The notes under the pieces: model-generated | What the model was told of the DNA's origin: nothing | What the model saw: only the letters and a program-made list of their open reading frames with translations | The model's database searches: none | Shown here: piece by piece, positions 27,091 through 38,459 of the stretch | How the letters are laid out: the number at the start of each line of letters is the position of its first letter | Numbering within the stretch: the first letter of the stretch is position 1 | From: Acidobacteriota bacterium | Lineage (GTDB): Bacteria > Acidobacteriota > Terriglobia > Acidiferrales > UBA7541 | DNA length: 46,973 bases | Direction: 5' to 3' | NCBI GenBank assembly: GCA_003224055.1 | Contig: QHYE01000057.1 | Span: forward strand, 1-46,973 | Made by a program: the position numbers and the translations under genes

Positions 27091-28002
27091 ATGAGAACGA
27101 CGCGGCGAGAATTCGCGAAGGGGATCACTGGCGCGGTGATGGCCGTCACATTTGCACGCGCTGGGGAACCAGGACGTCTTCCGATTGCGTTTTCAACTCT
27201 GGGCTGCCCTGCCTGGGATCTGCAAAAAATTCTGAACTTCGCGGGGGAGCACGGTTTCGCCGCCATCGAATTGCGCGGATTGCAAGGCAACCTCGACTTG
27301 CCCTCTCACCCGGCATTTGCGGCTGAACGCATCGCTCAGACGAAGCGCGATATTCTCTCTCGCAGTCTTCGGATCGCCTGCGTCAGCAGTTCCGCCAGCC
27401 TGCACGAGTCCGATCCTGAGAAGCGTTCCAAAATTCTGGCGGACGCCCGGCGATTCATCGACCTGGCTTCTACACTCGATGCGCCCTACGTGCGCGTGTT
27501 CGGTGACAGCCCTGACTCCGGGCATCCCGTCGTTCCGAGTGACGATTTGAAGGCGCGTGTTGCGGCTGGGTTGCGCGAATTGGGCGACTATGCGGGCCCG
27601 CGCAAAGTTACCGTGATCATCGAATCGCATGATGATTTTACCGCTTCGGCCTCGCTCGCTGACGTCCTGCATCGTGCCGATTCCAAATCGGTCGGACTCT
27701 TGTGGGATGCTCACCACACGTTTGCGGAATCAAGCGAGGACCCGAAATTCACGGTGCAGCAGCTCGGGCCGTGGATCCGGCACACGCACCTGAAGGACTC
27801 AGTGGGCCAAGCTGGTGATCGCAAGTACGTGTTGACTGGCCGCGGAAACGTTCCGATCAAGAAGCAAATCGATGCCTTGCGCTCCGTGGATTACAAGGGC
27901 TTCTACTGTTTCGAGTGGGAAAAGGTCTGGCACCCCGATCTGGAAGATCCCGAGATTGCCATTGCGGACTATGCCCGCGTCATCGCCAGTTTTCTTCGCT
28001 AG
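27091..28002 (+). CDS. Tat-exported sugar phosphate isomerase/epimerase-like TIM barrel
   Basis: 303 residues of the xylose-isomerase-like TIM-barrel family. N-terminal Tat motif TTRREFAKGITGAVMAVTFA suggests export. Barrel landmarks: PIAFSTLGCPAWDLQKIL, GFAAIELRG, and probable metal ligands in VIIESHD, LLWDAHHTF, HTHLKDS and FEWEKVW. Substrate unknown; related proteins act on sugars or inositols. GGAGG nine bases before the ATG. It follows the DUF1501 gene by 55 bases in the same direction and may share its transcript. Confidence 0.88.
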   Translation: MRTTRREFAKGITGAVMAVTFARAGEPGRLPIAFSTLGCPAWDLQKILNFAGEHGFAAIELRGLQGNLDLPSHPAFAAERIAQTKRDILSRSLRIACVSSSASLHESDPEKRSKILADARRFIDLASTLDAPYVRVFGDSPDSGHPVVPSDDLKARVAAGLRELGDYAGPRKVTVIIESHDDFTASASLADVLHRADSKSVGLLWDAHHTFAESSEDPKFTVQQLGPWIRHTHLKDSVGQAGDRKYVLTGRGNVPIKKQIDALRSVDYKGFYCFEWEKVWHPDLEDPEIAIADYARVIASFLR

Positions 28003-28074
28003 AAACCAGCTAGCAGACGAGCGGCGCGTAGTCGAGCAATTGTAGCAAGAGAGTAAGACCGTAAGACCTCGGCC

Positions 28075-28203
28075 CGCGACCTCGCGCGGAATACTGATTT
28101 CCGCTCGATCTCGGCGAACTCTTGACCCAAATACATCGGCGTGAAGGATCTCAAGCCGGTTTTCCGGGCTTCAACAGTAGTCCGCACAAATTCCCGCAGC
28201 CAC
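28075..28203 (+). pseudogene. Remnant of a second DUF1501 gene (3' end)
   Basis: The translated segments match the last part of the intact DUF1501 protein in order, but in two alternating frames: RDLARNTDFRS, then LGELLTQ, then YIGVKDLKPVF, then PGFNSSPHKFP. The intact gene has RDLALTTDFRS, IGEVLSK, HIGVKELTPVF and PGFDNNPRKFP. At least three frame changes and an in-frame TGA separate the pieces, so this is decayed, not functional. Everything upstream of about codon 385 of the ancestral gene is gone. It begins 72 bases after the TIM-barrel gene, suggesting that an insertion or deletion removed the body of a neighbouring DUF1800/DUF1501 copy. Confidence 0.75.
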
Positions 28204-28772
28204 TAACGAGTACGCCAGATTCTGCGGTAGAGCTTTGCGATGTCCTTTCCAAGGCCAATCAGCAGGGCAATGGACACAAATATGGGAAACAAGTACCAAT
28301 ATCGCCCGCTCATGAATTTTCTTCCGAGCCTTTCACTCCATTTCTCTGCGACATTCTCACGTCCCTCGTACTCAGGCCGGTGAACACGATGGATGTGGTG
28401 GCCCCGCTCGTGAAAGAGAACCTCTGATAGTTCCATGTCGCGAATGAATCCTACCCGTAGCCAGCCGCGACCCCACCGCCTCTCAAGATTGTCCACAAGA
28501 ATTGTGATGTGCGCTGGCTCTCCCCGCCATTCCTGGCTGTAGTAGCCAAGAGCCTTGCCTAACGCGACGCGACGACGTCCCCACGTTTTGCGATCGCGCT
28601 CTTTGCGGGAGAGGGCAGAGACATTTGTGAGCACGATTGTATGCAGTCCACGTAGGAATTTTGGTGGAACATCCCGCAACATTCGGCGAACGGCCCTTTC
28701 CGCATCGAACGGCGGAGTGTAATTCTGGAAGGCCACAATTATCTCCGGGCCGGGATGCATCTCTTCAGCCAT
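28203..28772 (-). CDS. HExxH-motif protein with C-terminal membrane anchor
   Basis: 189 residues, no N-terminal signal. HERGH at 121-125 is a perfect HExxH zinc-protease motif in a helix (LSEVLFHERGHHIHRVH). A third ligand could be His131, Glu136 or Glu143. One hydrophobic helix near the C-terminus (YWYLFPIFVSIALLIGLG) is followed by basic residues, giving a tail-anchored layout. The N-terminal half is alpha/beta (IIVAFQNYTPPF, HTIVLTNVSAL, ITILVDNLERRWG). Minimal metallopeptidase activity is inferred; no family was recognised. Base composition is a little less GC-rich than its neighbours. Confidence 0.7.
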   Translation of the reverse strand: MAEEMHPGPEIIVAFQNYTPPFDAERAVRRMLRDVPPKFLRGLHTIVLTNVSALSRKERDRKTWGRRRVALGKALGYYSQEWRGEPAHITILVDNLERRWGRGWLRVGFIRDMELSEVLFHERGHHIHRVHRPEYEGRENVAEKWSERLGRKFMSGRYWYLFPIFVSIALLIGLGKDIAKLYRRIWRTR

Positions 28773-28804
28773 CCCTCACGTAATCCGGTGTGGGCCAGAG
28801 CGCA

Positions 28805-29581
28805 TCACTCCCCTGCTTTCAATTCCCGAATCCAAATATTGCGGAAGCGAATCGGGTTGCTGTGATCCTGAAGAGCGAGCGGCAGTTTCTCGGGCTGCGG
28901 CGAATACGGAGGACGCGCCTTATGCGCCGTCGGGCCAGAGAGTTCGACGTTGTCCTGCACCAACACGCCGTTATGCAGCACGGTCACTCGGGCGGGGCGA
29001 AGGAATTTTCCAGCGCTGTCGAAGCGCGGGCCATGAAAAACGATGTCGTAACTCTGCCATTGGCCCGGAGGACGCGCGGCGTTGACCAGCGGCGGATACT
29101 GGCCGTAAACGGCGGCCGCTTGACCATCTGCATAGGTCTTGTTTTCGTAGGAATCCAGGACTTGAATTTCATACAGGCCCATCAGAAAAACACCACTGTT
29201 GCCGCGCCCTTGGCTTTCGCCCTTGGGCGGGACCGGCTCGGCAAATTCGACGTGTAACTGGCAATCGCCGAACGCCTCCCGCGTGTAGATGTAGCCGGTT
29301 TTCGGAACGGTCTCGAGATAGCCGCTCTCGACTCTCCATTTTGCGGAGCTGCCGTCCTTGTGTGCCCATTTCGAGAGGTCCTTGCCGTCAAAAAGCACGA
29401 CGGCATCGGAGGGAGGACGCCCCGGCGAGTCCTGGGTGCTCGCTGTTCCCGGATCAACGATTGCAGGGAGCGGGCGATCGGGATCGTGAATTTTCCATTT
29501 CGGATCCACTTGCGCGCTGCAGAACGTTGAGAGGCATGACAGAAGAAGAATGCCGATCGAATGGAATAGAAGTTTTCTCAT
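28805..29581 (-). CDS. DUF1080 (3-keto-disaccharide hydrolase-type) secreted protein
   Basis: 258 residues with a signal peptide (MRKLLFHSIGILLLSCLSTFCSAQ). The concanavalin-like DUF1080 domain shows VLFDGKDLSKWAHKDG, AKWRVESGYLETVP, FGDCQLHVEFAEP, GNSGVFLMGLYEIQVLDSYEN, and the C-terminal PLALQDHSNPIRFRNIWIREL. Characterised members hydrolyse 3-keto-glycosides; others are untested. ATG at 29581 is chosen because the signal peptide begins there. It is downstream of hppA on the same strand with a 133-base gap. Confidence 0.9.
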   Translation of the reverse strand: MRKLLFHSIGILLLSCLSTFCSAQVDPKWKIHDPDRPLPAIVDPGTASTQDSPGRPPSDAVVLFDGKDLSKWAHKDGSSAKWRVESGYLETVPKTGYIYTREAFGDCQLHVEFAEPVPPKGESQGRGNSGVFLMGLYEIQVLDSYENKTYADGQAAAVYGQYPPLVNAARPPGQWQSYDIVFHGPRFDSAGKFLRPARVTVLHNGVLVQDNVELSGPTAHKARPPYSPQPEKLPLALQDHSNPIRFRNIWIRELKAGE

Positions 29582-29714
29582 GGTTTCACCCCGTCTCGGA
29601 AGCGGTGGGATTCTACCGCAAATTGAAACAATAGAGGACCGGCTGGAGGCGGCCCCACTTTCGTTTTCTTCAATTTCTGACTTTAGACCGTCGACATGGA
29701 TTCTCGAACAAGTC

Positions 29715-32171
29715 CTACGCGGCCGAACCCCGGATGCGCATGCCGTAGAACGAGCGGTAGACGAAGACAAAAGAGACGGCAAAGAAAGCGGCCGCGAGGA
29801 CGTGCGTCAAGTTGGAGCCTTGGGTGGCGGTCATTTGGACGGCGAGTTCGACGGCGAGCAGGCCGAAGAGCGTCGTGAACTTGATCACGGGATTGAGCGC
29901 GACGGAAGAAGTGTCCTTGAAGGGATCGCCGACCGTGTCGCCGATGACGGTGGCGTCGTGGAGGGGCGTGCCCTTCTGCTTCATCTCGACTTCGACGATT
30001 TTCTTGGCGTTGTCCCACGCGCCGCCGGCGTTGGCCATGAAGATGGCTTGATACAAACCGAAGATGGCGATGGAGAAAAGATAGCCGATGAAGAAGAAAG
30101 GTTCGACGAAGGCGAAGGCCAGCGTGGCGAAGAAGACGGCGATGAAAATGTTCAGCATGCCCTTCTGCGCGTATTTCGTGCAAATCTCGACGACTTTCTT
30201 GCTGTCGGCAATGCTGGCCGCTGCGGCATTTTCCAGCTTGATGTTGGCTTTGATGAACTCAACGGCACGATAAGCGCCGGTGGTCACGGCCTGCGTCGAA
30301 GCGCCGGTGAACCAGTAGATCATGGCGCCGCCGGTGACCAGGCCGAGCACGAAAGGCGCGTGCAGGAGCGAGAGGTTGTTCACGTTTTCGGAGAGGCCTT
30401 TGGTGAGTGCCATGATGATGGAGAAAATCATCGTGGTAGCACCAACGACTGCCGTGCCGATGAGCACCGGCTTGGCGGTGGCTTTGAACGTGTTGCCCGC
30501 CCCATCATTGGCTTCGAGCATTTCCTTGGCGAGCTCGAAGTTGACGTTGATGTTGTAATCCTTCTTCAGCTGCTGCTTGATGCCGGGGATTTGCTCAATT
30601 AACGATAATTCGTAGACCGATTGCGCGTTGTCCGTCACCGGGCCGTAGGAATCCACGGCGATGGTGACCGGCCCCATGCCGAGGAAGCCAAAAGCGACCA
30701 ACCCGAAGGCAAACACCGCCGGTGCGAGCATCTGTCTCTCGAGTCCCATGGTGCTGATCAGGTAGCCGGCGGACATCAGCAACACCATCGCCAGGCCGAT
30801 GTAGTATGCAGAAAAGTTTCCGGCAACGAAGCCCGATAGAATCCCAAGCGATGCGCCGCCCTCTTCGGCGGAAGTGACCACTTCCTTGACGTGGCGGGAC
30901 TCCGTCGAGGTAAAGACTTTGACCAGTTCCGGGATGAGCGCCCCTGCGAGCGTGCCGCACGAGATGATCGTCGCCAGCTTCCACCACTGCGAAGAGTCAC
31001 CGCCAAGCGTCGGGATGATCTGCGAAGAGATCACGTACGTCAGGGCGATCGAAACGAAGGAGGTGATCCAGACCAGAGAAGTGAGTGGCGCCTCATAATT
31101 CATCTTGTCGGCGTTGCCGTATCTCGCTTTGGCGATGAAGCCGTTGATGAAGTAGGCGGCGGCGCTGGCGATGAGCATCACGATGCGCATCACAAAAATC
31201 CACACGAGCAACTGGATTTGCAAGGTCGGATTCTTGACCGCGAGCAAAATGAAAGTGATCAACGCGACGCCGGTCACGCCGTACGTTTCAAAGCCGTCGG
31301 CGCTGGGCCCCACGGAATCGCCGGCGTTGTCGCCGGTGCAGTCCGCGATGACGCCGGGGTTGCGCGCGTCATCTTCCTTGATCTTGAAGACGATCTTCAT
31401 CAAGTCGGAGCCGATGTCGGCGATCTTGGTGAAAATGCCGCCAGCGATGCGCAGAGCAGCCGCGCCAAGCGATTCGCCAATCGCGAAGCCGATGAAGCAC
31501 GGGCCCGCGTAGTCGCCCGGAACAAAAAGAAGAATGAACAGCATCATCAGCAGCTCGACGCTGATGAGCATCATGCCGATGCTCATGCCGGCCTCAAGCG
31601 GCGTGTGATAAATCGGATAGGGCTTGCCGCGCAGCGAAGCGAACGCTGTACGCGAGTTCGCGAAAGTGTTCACGCGAATGCCGAACCACGCGACGCCGTA
31701 ACTGCCGGCGATGCCAACCAGACTGAAGACGAGAATGATGGGAAGAGTGACTGCCGTCGGATGGACGGGAGCCAGCCAGCCGAAGTAGAGCACGATCACG
31801 ACGGCGATAAAAATCCACAAGACCATAAGGAACTTGCCCTGGGTAATCAGATAAGTTTTGCAGGTCTCGTAAATGAGCTCCGAGATGTCGCGCATGGATT
31901 TGTGGACGGGCAGATTTTTCAGCCGCGTGTAAATCACCAGGCCGAAAATCAACCCGAACACGCAAATGACGATTCCGAAAAGCAGGAGCTTGTGGCCGTC
32001 AACCCCGAGGAAGGTGACCTGAGAGAGGTCCGGGAGCTTCAGGCCAGCCTCTCCGCCGGCTTCTTGAGCGAGGGACGAAGCCGCGGTGAGCAGCGTTAAG
32101 ACGGCGCCAGCTAGGCCAAACTTGGTGAGTCTACAGCCGAGAGACCAGGCATTTGCAAGCCAGGTGCGCAT
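29715..32171 (-). CDS. hppA: Membrane-bound ion-pumping pyrophosphatase, divergent subtype
   Basis: 818-residue integral membrane pyrophosphatase (about 16 helices) that couples PPi hydrolysis to proton (or sodium) pumping. DARNPGVIADCTGDNAGDSVGPSADGFETYGVTG and DTVGDPFKDTSSVALNP are the PPi/Mg sites. Lys in GNTFKATAK, where K-dependent enzymes have Ala, points to the potassium-independent class. The first motif is odd: DIGSDLMKIVFKIKEDD lacks one residue and the Glu of canonical DX7KXE. The N-terminus has an extra hydrophobic segment ending AASSLAQEAGG. ATG at 32171 has GGAGG seven bases upstream. Similar divergent proteins are known in other phyla, so this is a subtype rather than a broken gene. 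Confidence 0.93.
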   Translation of the reverse strand: MRTWLANAWSLGCRLTKFGLAGAVLTLLTAASSLAQEAGGEAGLKLPDLSQVTFLGVDGHKLLLFGIVICVFGLIFGLVIYTRLKNLPVHKSMRDISELIYETCKTYLITQGKFLMVLWIFIAVVIVLYFGWLAPVHPTAVTLPIILVFSLVGIAGSYGVAWFGIRVNTFANSRTAFASLRGKPYPIYHTPLEAGMSIGMMLISVELLMMLFILLFVPGDYAGPCFIGFAIGESLGAAALRIAGGIFTKIADIGSDLMKIVFKIKEDDARNPGVIADCTGDNAGDSVGPSADGFETYGVTGVALITFILLAVKNPTLQIQLLVWIFVMRIVMLIASAAAYFINGFIAKARYGNADKMNYEAPLTSLVWITSFVSIALTYVISSQIIPTLGGDSSQWWKLATIISCGTLAGALIPELVKVFTSTESRHVKEVVTSAEEGGASLGILSGFVAGNFSAYYIGLAMVLLMSAGYLISTMGLERQMLAPAVFAFGLVAFGFLGMGPVTIAVDSYGPVTDNAQSVYELSLIEQIPGIKQQLKKDYNINVNFELAKEMLEANDGAGNTFKATAKPVLIGTAVVGATTMIFSIIMALTKGLSENVNNLSLLHAPFVLGLVTGGAMIYWFTGASTQAVTTGAYRAVEFIKANIKLENAAAASIADSKKVVEICTKYAQKGMLNIFIAVFFATLAFAFVEPFFFIGYLFSIAIFGLYQAIFMANAGGAWDNAKKIVEVEMKQKGTPLHDATVIGDTVGDPFKDTSSVALNPVIKFTTLFGLLAVELAVQMTATQGSNLTHVLAAAFFAVSFVFVYRSFYGMRIRGSAA

Positions 32172-32602
32172 TCGCAATCCTCCGTGCATCAGTTGTTTGT
32201 GGAGCAAGAATTTCCCCGGTGAGTCCATTCCGGCACACTCTCTCGACCGAGCGCCCTGCAGCGCAACCGCATTTCGAATTGTTCTCATTCCACCGGGAAG
32301 AAGCCGCCGCACGCCGGTCTGAGATTACCCCTAAAACCGCCGGCGAAGCACCCTGAACACAGGGTGCAAGGGCTGGCACAAGACGCAGATTTATAACATT
32401 TCGCGGAGCGGCAGGTCAAACCGGCTACTAGGCGTGGGCAGGCCTTTATCGTATCGCCTCGGATACGCTGCCATCGCGTTCCTGCAAACCGATGGTAACA
32501 TTCCAAAGTCCTTAGGGGCCGAGCGATCCATTCCAGACGGGGGTCCATGGGTAACATGCAATTGGTAGAAACGGCGCCGAGCGCGTCAGCAGCGGAGTGC
32601 GC
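32172..32602. other. Divergent hppA/bioD intergenic region with hairpin
   Basis: 431 bp with no supported gene. It contains a perfect 8-bp stem with a 4-base loop, GCACCCTG-AACA-CAGGGTGC (32348-32367). TATAAC (32392-32397) may be a -10 element in the bioD direction but has no matching -35. No BirA or BioR operator was found. The region must contain promoters for both genes. Confidence 0.5.
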
Positions 32603-33238
32603 ATGAGGCACCATTTTTTCATCACCGGCACGGACGCGGGCGTCGGGAAGACGACGTTATCGGCTCTGCTATGCGCTGCGCTGGACGCCGTTTATTGGAA
32701 ACCGATCCAAACCGGCACGCTCGAAGGCTCAGACCGTGTGACGGTGATGCGGCTGGCGGGAATCGGCACGGATCGAACACTCGATGAGGTGTACAAATTC
32801 GTTCCGCCGGTTTCGCCGGACCTGGCGGCGCGTTGGGCGGGAGTGGAGATTGATCTCGGGCGCATCAATATGCCCAGTAGTTTGATCAACGACTGGCTGA
32901 TCGTCGAGGGCGCGGGCGGGGTGCTGGTGCCCATTAATCAGAAACAGTTCATGCTGGATCTGATGGTGAAATTTAAGTTGCCGGTGATTGTGGCGGCGCG
33001 GAGCGGGCTGGGCACGGTGAATCACACGCTGCTGACGCTGGCCGCGCTTCACGCTGCGGAACTGCCGGTGCATGGCGTGGTGCTGATCGGCGATCAGAAC
33101 CGGGAGAATCGCGAAACGATCGAGCGCTTTGGCCATGTCCGCGTGATCGGGGAAATTCCCAAGCTGCCGAATCTCCATCGGACGGCGCTGATGCAGGTTT
33201 TCATGAATCATTTCGATCGCGCTGCCTTCTCGCAGTAA
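32603..33238 (+). CDS. bioD: Dethiobiotin synthetase
   Basis: 211 residues. Converts 7,8-diaminopelargonate, CO2 and ATP into dethiobiotin, the penultimate biotin step. The P-loop is FITGTDAGVGKTTLSALL, then YWKPIQTG (substrate Lys) and WLIVEGAGGVLVPI (Mg-binding Glu). The C-terminal half shows VIVAARSGLGTVNHTLLTL. ATG at 32603 has GGAG (32594-32597) upstream; the GTG at 32597 overlaps that site and is rejected. No other biotin gene is in the window, so it is detached from bioBFA here. It abuts the VTT-domain gene. Confidence 0.92.
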   Translation: MRHHFFITGTDAGVGKTTLSALLCAALDAVYWKPIQTGTLEGSDRVTVMRLAGIGTDRTLDEVYKFVPPVSPDLAARWAGVEIDLGRINMPSSLINDWLIVEGAGGVLVPINQKQFMLDLMVKFKLPVIVAARSGLGTVNHTLLTLAALHAAELPVHGVVLIGDQNRENRETIERFGHVRVIGEIPKLPNLHRTALMQVFMNHFDRAAFSQ

Positions 33239-33322
33239 TTGCACGCGCGATTTTCTTCGGCTTCACCGAAGGCAAATGCTACTCCCCTGCATATTTTGAG
33301 AAACGGACTGGAGAAAATATCT

Positions 33323-33937
33323 TTGCCATCGAACTTGAGCGGATGGAAGCAGAAAGTTGTGGCGTTTGCGACAGGGCTGGGGGCGCCGGGGCTTTTTCTT
33401 ATCTCTTTTCTGGATTCTTCCGTGCTGACATTTCCGGTGATCAACGATTTGCTGCTGATCGAGCTGTCCATCCAGCGTCCGGCGCGGATGCCGCTCTATG
33501 CGTCGATGGCGGCGCTGGGGTCGGTACTTGGATGCGTACTTCTTTTTTTCATTGCGGAAAATGGCGGGGAAGCGCTGTTTCACAAGCACGCGGGCAAAAG
33601 AGCTCAGGCCATCCATAACTGGGTGGTGCACAACGGATTTGCCGGCATGCTGGTCGCGGCGCTCCTGCCCCCGCCGACGCCCTTCAAGATTTTTGTGGTC
33701 GCGGCGGGCGTGTTTGAAGTGCCGTTGCTCAGCTTTATCTCAGCCATCACGTTGGCGAGGCTGATCCGGTACTTCGGCATCGGCTACCTGGCGATCCGGT
33801 ATGGAGCGAATGCGCTGCCCTATCTGGCGGCACACAAATGGCGGGTGACAGCAGTCGCGATTGGGCTCGTTGTAGCGAGCTATGTGCTTTCTCGTCTGAT
33901 ACTTAGGCGTCGGCCGGGTCCCGAATTGAAAAAATAG
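33323..33937 (+). CDS. VTT/DedA-like membrane protein
   Basis: About 204 residues from a TTG at 33323 with GGAG ten bases upstream; a longer TTG start at 33239, right after the bioD stop, is possible but adds a tail that looks non-conserved. VTT-domain landmarks: GAPGLFLISFLDSSVLTFPVINDLLLIELSI, VLLFFIAENGGEALFHKHAGKRAQ, and LLPPPTPFKIFVVAAGVFEVPLLSF with the re-entrant proline motif. The family scrambles or transports lipids in characterised cases. Four to five membrane helices. Probably cotranscribed with bioD. Confidence 0.85.
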   Translation: MPSNLSGWKQKVVAFATGLGAPGLFLISFLDSSVLTFPVINDLLLIELSIQRPARMPLYASMAALGSVLGCVLLFFIAENGGEALFHKHAGKRAQAIHNWVVHNGFAGMLVAALLPPPTPFKIFVVAAGVFEVPLLSFISAITLARLIRYFGIGYLAIRYGANALPYLAAHKWRVTAVAIGLVVASYVLSRLILRRRPGPELKK

Positions 33938-34259
33938 TTCGTCATTACCCCCCACCCCCGGGCATTTGGATGGTTATCAAACCAAAGGACTTACGGGAGG
34001 GGCAGTTTGGAACTGTATCAAAGTAAAGGACTTGCAAAACGTTATTTTGCGAGGCTTTCGTAAGGATATCAAAAAAAAAGGTTTAGCGGTTGGGCGACAG
34101 GCGGTCCGGCTAACCTAAGGCTTTATGGCTAGGCGACCGACGTAAGCCAAGAAAAGCGGCAGTAGGGCTGCCGCACTCCCAATTCTTCCTGTTAAAGATA
34201 TTAAGGCGAAAAAAAAGTTCGGTCAAGAGGCAGATTGCGCCGACAAATGGGACGCTGAG
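33938..34259. other. Structured AT-richer gap between convergent genes
   Basis: 322 bp between two genes that end toward each other, so it is not a 5' leader of either. Three imperfect copies of TATCAAA-N2-AAAGGACTT start at 33975, 34016 and 34067. Hairpins follow: GCAAAA-CGTTA-TTTTGC (34034-34050), nested GGTC/GACC and CCTA/TAGG arms (34103-34138), and GCGGCAG-TAGGG-CTGCCGC (34156-34174). A run of nine A lies at 34071-34079. The structure suggests a small RNA or a bidirectional termination zone. It does not match a riboswitch class that I can name. Confidence 0.5.
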
Positions 34260-35279
34260 CTATTCCCACCAGAATTCCCGTGAGACCGGATTCCAGGTGA
34301 GCTGCTGGGAGAGGATTTTGCCTGCAACATCTGTGTCGATGGTGGCTTGAACGCGCAAGCCGGACCGTACGTCGCGGGTGTAGGGAAAATCGCGCAAGGT
34401 AATCTGGAAGCCATCGGAAGTTTTCTCGACGCTGGCTTTGGGAAAGCGCGCGGCCTGCAGGAGCCGACGGGCGACGGCGGTGTTGCGGGCGGCGTCCAGG
34501 GCGGGCGAAGGTTCGGGCTTATAGGATGTCCGGGCGGAATCCGGATCGAACTTTGCAGCGGGCCCGACTTCGACTTCCACTTCATGAAGGGCGCTTTCGG
34601 TTTCGATGATGCCGTGCCAGCGGAAGGGCGAGCCGGATTCCGCAAAGGCTGCGACCCTGCGGGGCGATTCGCCGCGATAAGTGCGCGATTGAGCTGCCGC
34701 CACGGCGTTGCTGTGGAGGATGGCGCGCGCCCCGAAGTACAGGAGCATCGCTGCGAGGGCGACGGATGCACCGATCCTTCCTTTCGGACCTTTTGACTTG
34801 GCGCCGATTTCATCGGTGACTAACCCACTGAGTGTCGGGAGAAGGATTCCGGCAAGAAGAATTCCCAGGACCCACAAGTCGAGGTGGGCGACCCAGTCCA
34901 GAGCAAAGCGGCGCGGGGAGAAGGGCCAAAGGAGTTCCACGCCTGCGCTTTGGCAGAGATCCATGAGCAAATGAAGAACGGAAGCGCACAGCGCGGCGAG
35001 AAAGATGGCGGACGGCGAGGTTTGTTTTTCGGCTGAAGGCGGCTTGCGCAGGAGAAACGGAACCGTTGCGAGCAGAGAGAAGAGAATGGCGGCAAGGAGG
35101 GAATGAAAGTAGGTGCGATAAAAGGTGAGGAAGGCGGAAGGGCCGAAACGAGCGCTCTGGCCATCGAGGTCGGCGATCGTCCCCGCAACCAGCATGGCGA
35201 GCGTGGCTGGGCGAGCGAGGCGGGGGAATGCCGCGCGCTTCAAGACGTAGGACGCGAGGCCGTGCGTGATAGGATCCAC
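34260..35279 (-). CDS. DUF457/YdjM-like membrane-bound metal-dependent hydrolase
   Basis: 339 residues. Begins MDPITHGLASYVL and has GTIADLDG, YRTYFHSLLAAIL and LHLLMDLCQSAG, the His/Asp positions that define the YdjM family of putative membrane metal hydrolases. About five helices occupy the first 190 residues. The last 150 residues form a soluble beta-rich domain (RWHGIIETESALHEVEVEVG and after). Reaction and substrate are unknown. Same strand as the lipid kinase upstream (117-base gap). Confidence 0.85.
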   Translation of the reverse strand: MDPITHGLASYVLKRAAFPRLARPATLAMLVAGTIADLDGQSARFGPSAFLTFYRTYFHSLLAAILFSLLATVPFLLRKPPSAEKQTSPSAIFLAALCASVLHLLMDLCQSAGVELLWPFSPRRFALDWVAHLDLWVLGILLAGILLPTLSGLVTDEIGAKSKGPKGRIGASVALAAMLLYFGARAILHSNAVAAAQSRTYRGESPRRVAAFAESGSPFRWHGIIETESALHEVEVEVGPAAKFDPDSARTSYKPEPSPALDAARNTAVARRLLQAARFPKASVEKTSDGFQITLRDFPYTRDVRSGLRVQATIDTDVAGKILSQQLTWNPVSREFWWE

Positions 35280-35376
35280 GGGTAAAGTTATCTCATGAAT
35301 TTAGGGAACTGGGCGACGGATAGGGTCGCGACCCGAGAAGACTTGCCGCGCTCCAAGTGGCGGCTCCTACAAAGCA

Positions 35377-35392
35377 CCGGTCTGAAGACCGG
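35377..35392. repeat. Short palindromic element, possible REP or terminator
   Basis: CCGGTCTGAAGACCGG forms a 6-bp stem with a TGAA loop (7 bp if G-A is left unpaired). It lies four bases beyond the stop codon of the lipid kinase. The surroundings (AAGCACC before, GGCACTACG after) resemble, from memory, a short sequence dispersed in intergenic regions of Acidobacteriota genomes. A second palindrome with the same CTACG flank is at 13596-13608. Confidence 0.4.
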
Positions 35393-35395
35393 GCA

Positions 35396-38450
<3,055 letters not shown>

Positions 38451-38459
38451 TGGGAAAAT

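Noticed and set aside
29550-32099. Long plus-strand frames opposite hppA (about 350 and 400 codons)
   Set aside because: They mirror a clearly conserved membrane pyrophosphatase. Their products are rich in Glu, Asp, Arg and His, the usual antisense image of a hydrophobic GC-rich gene.
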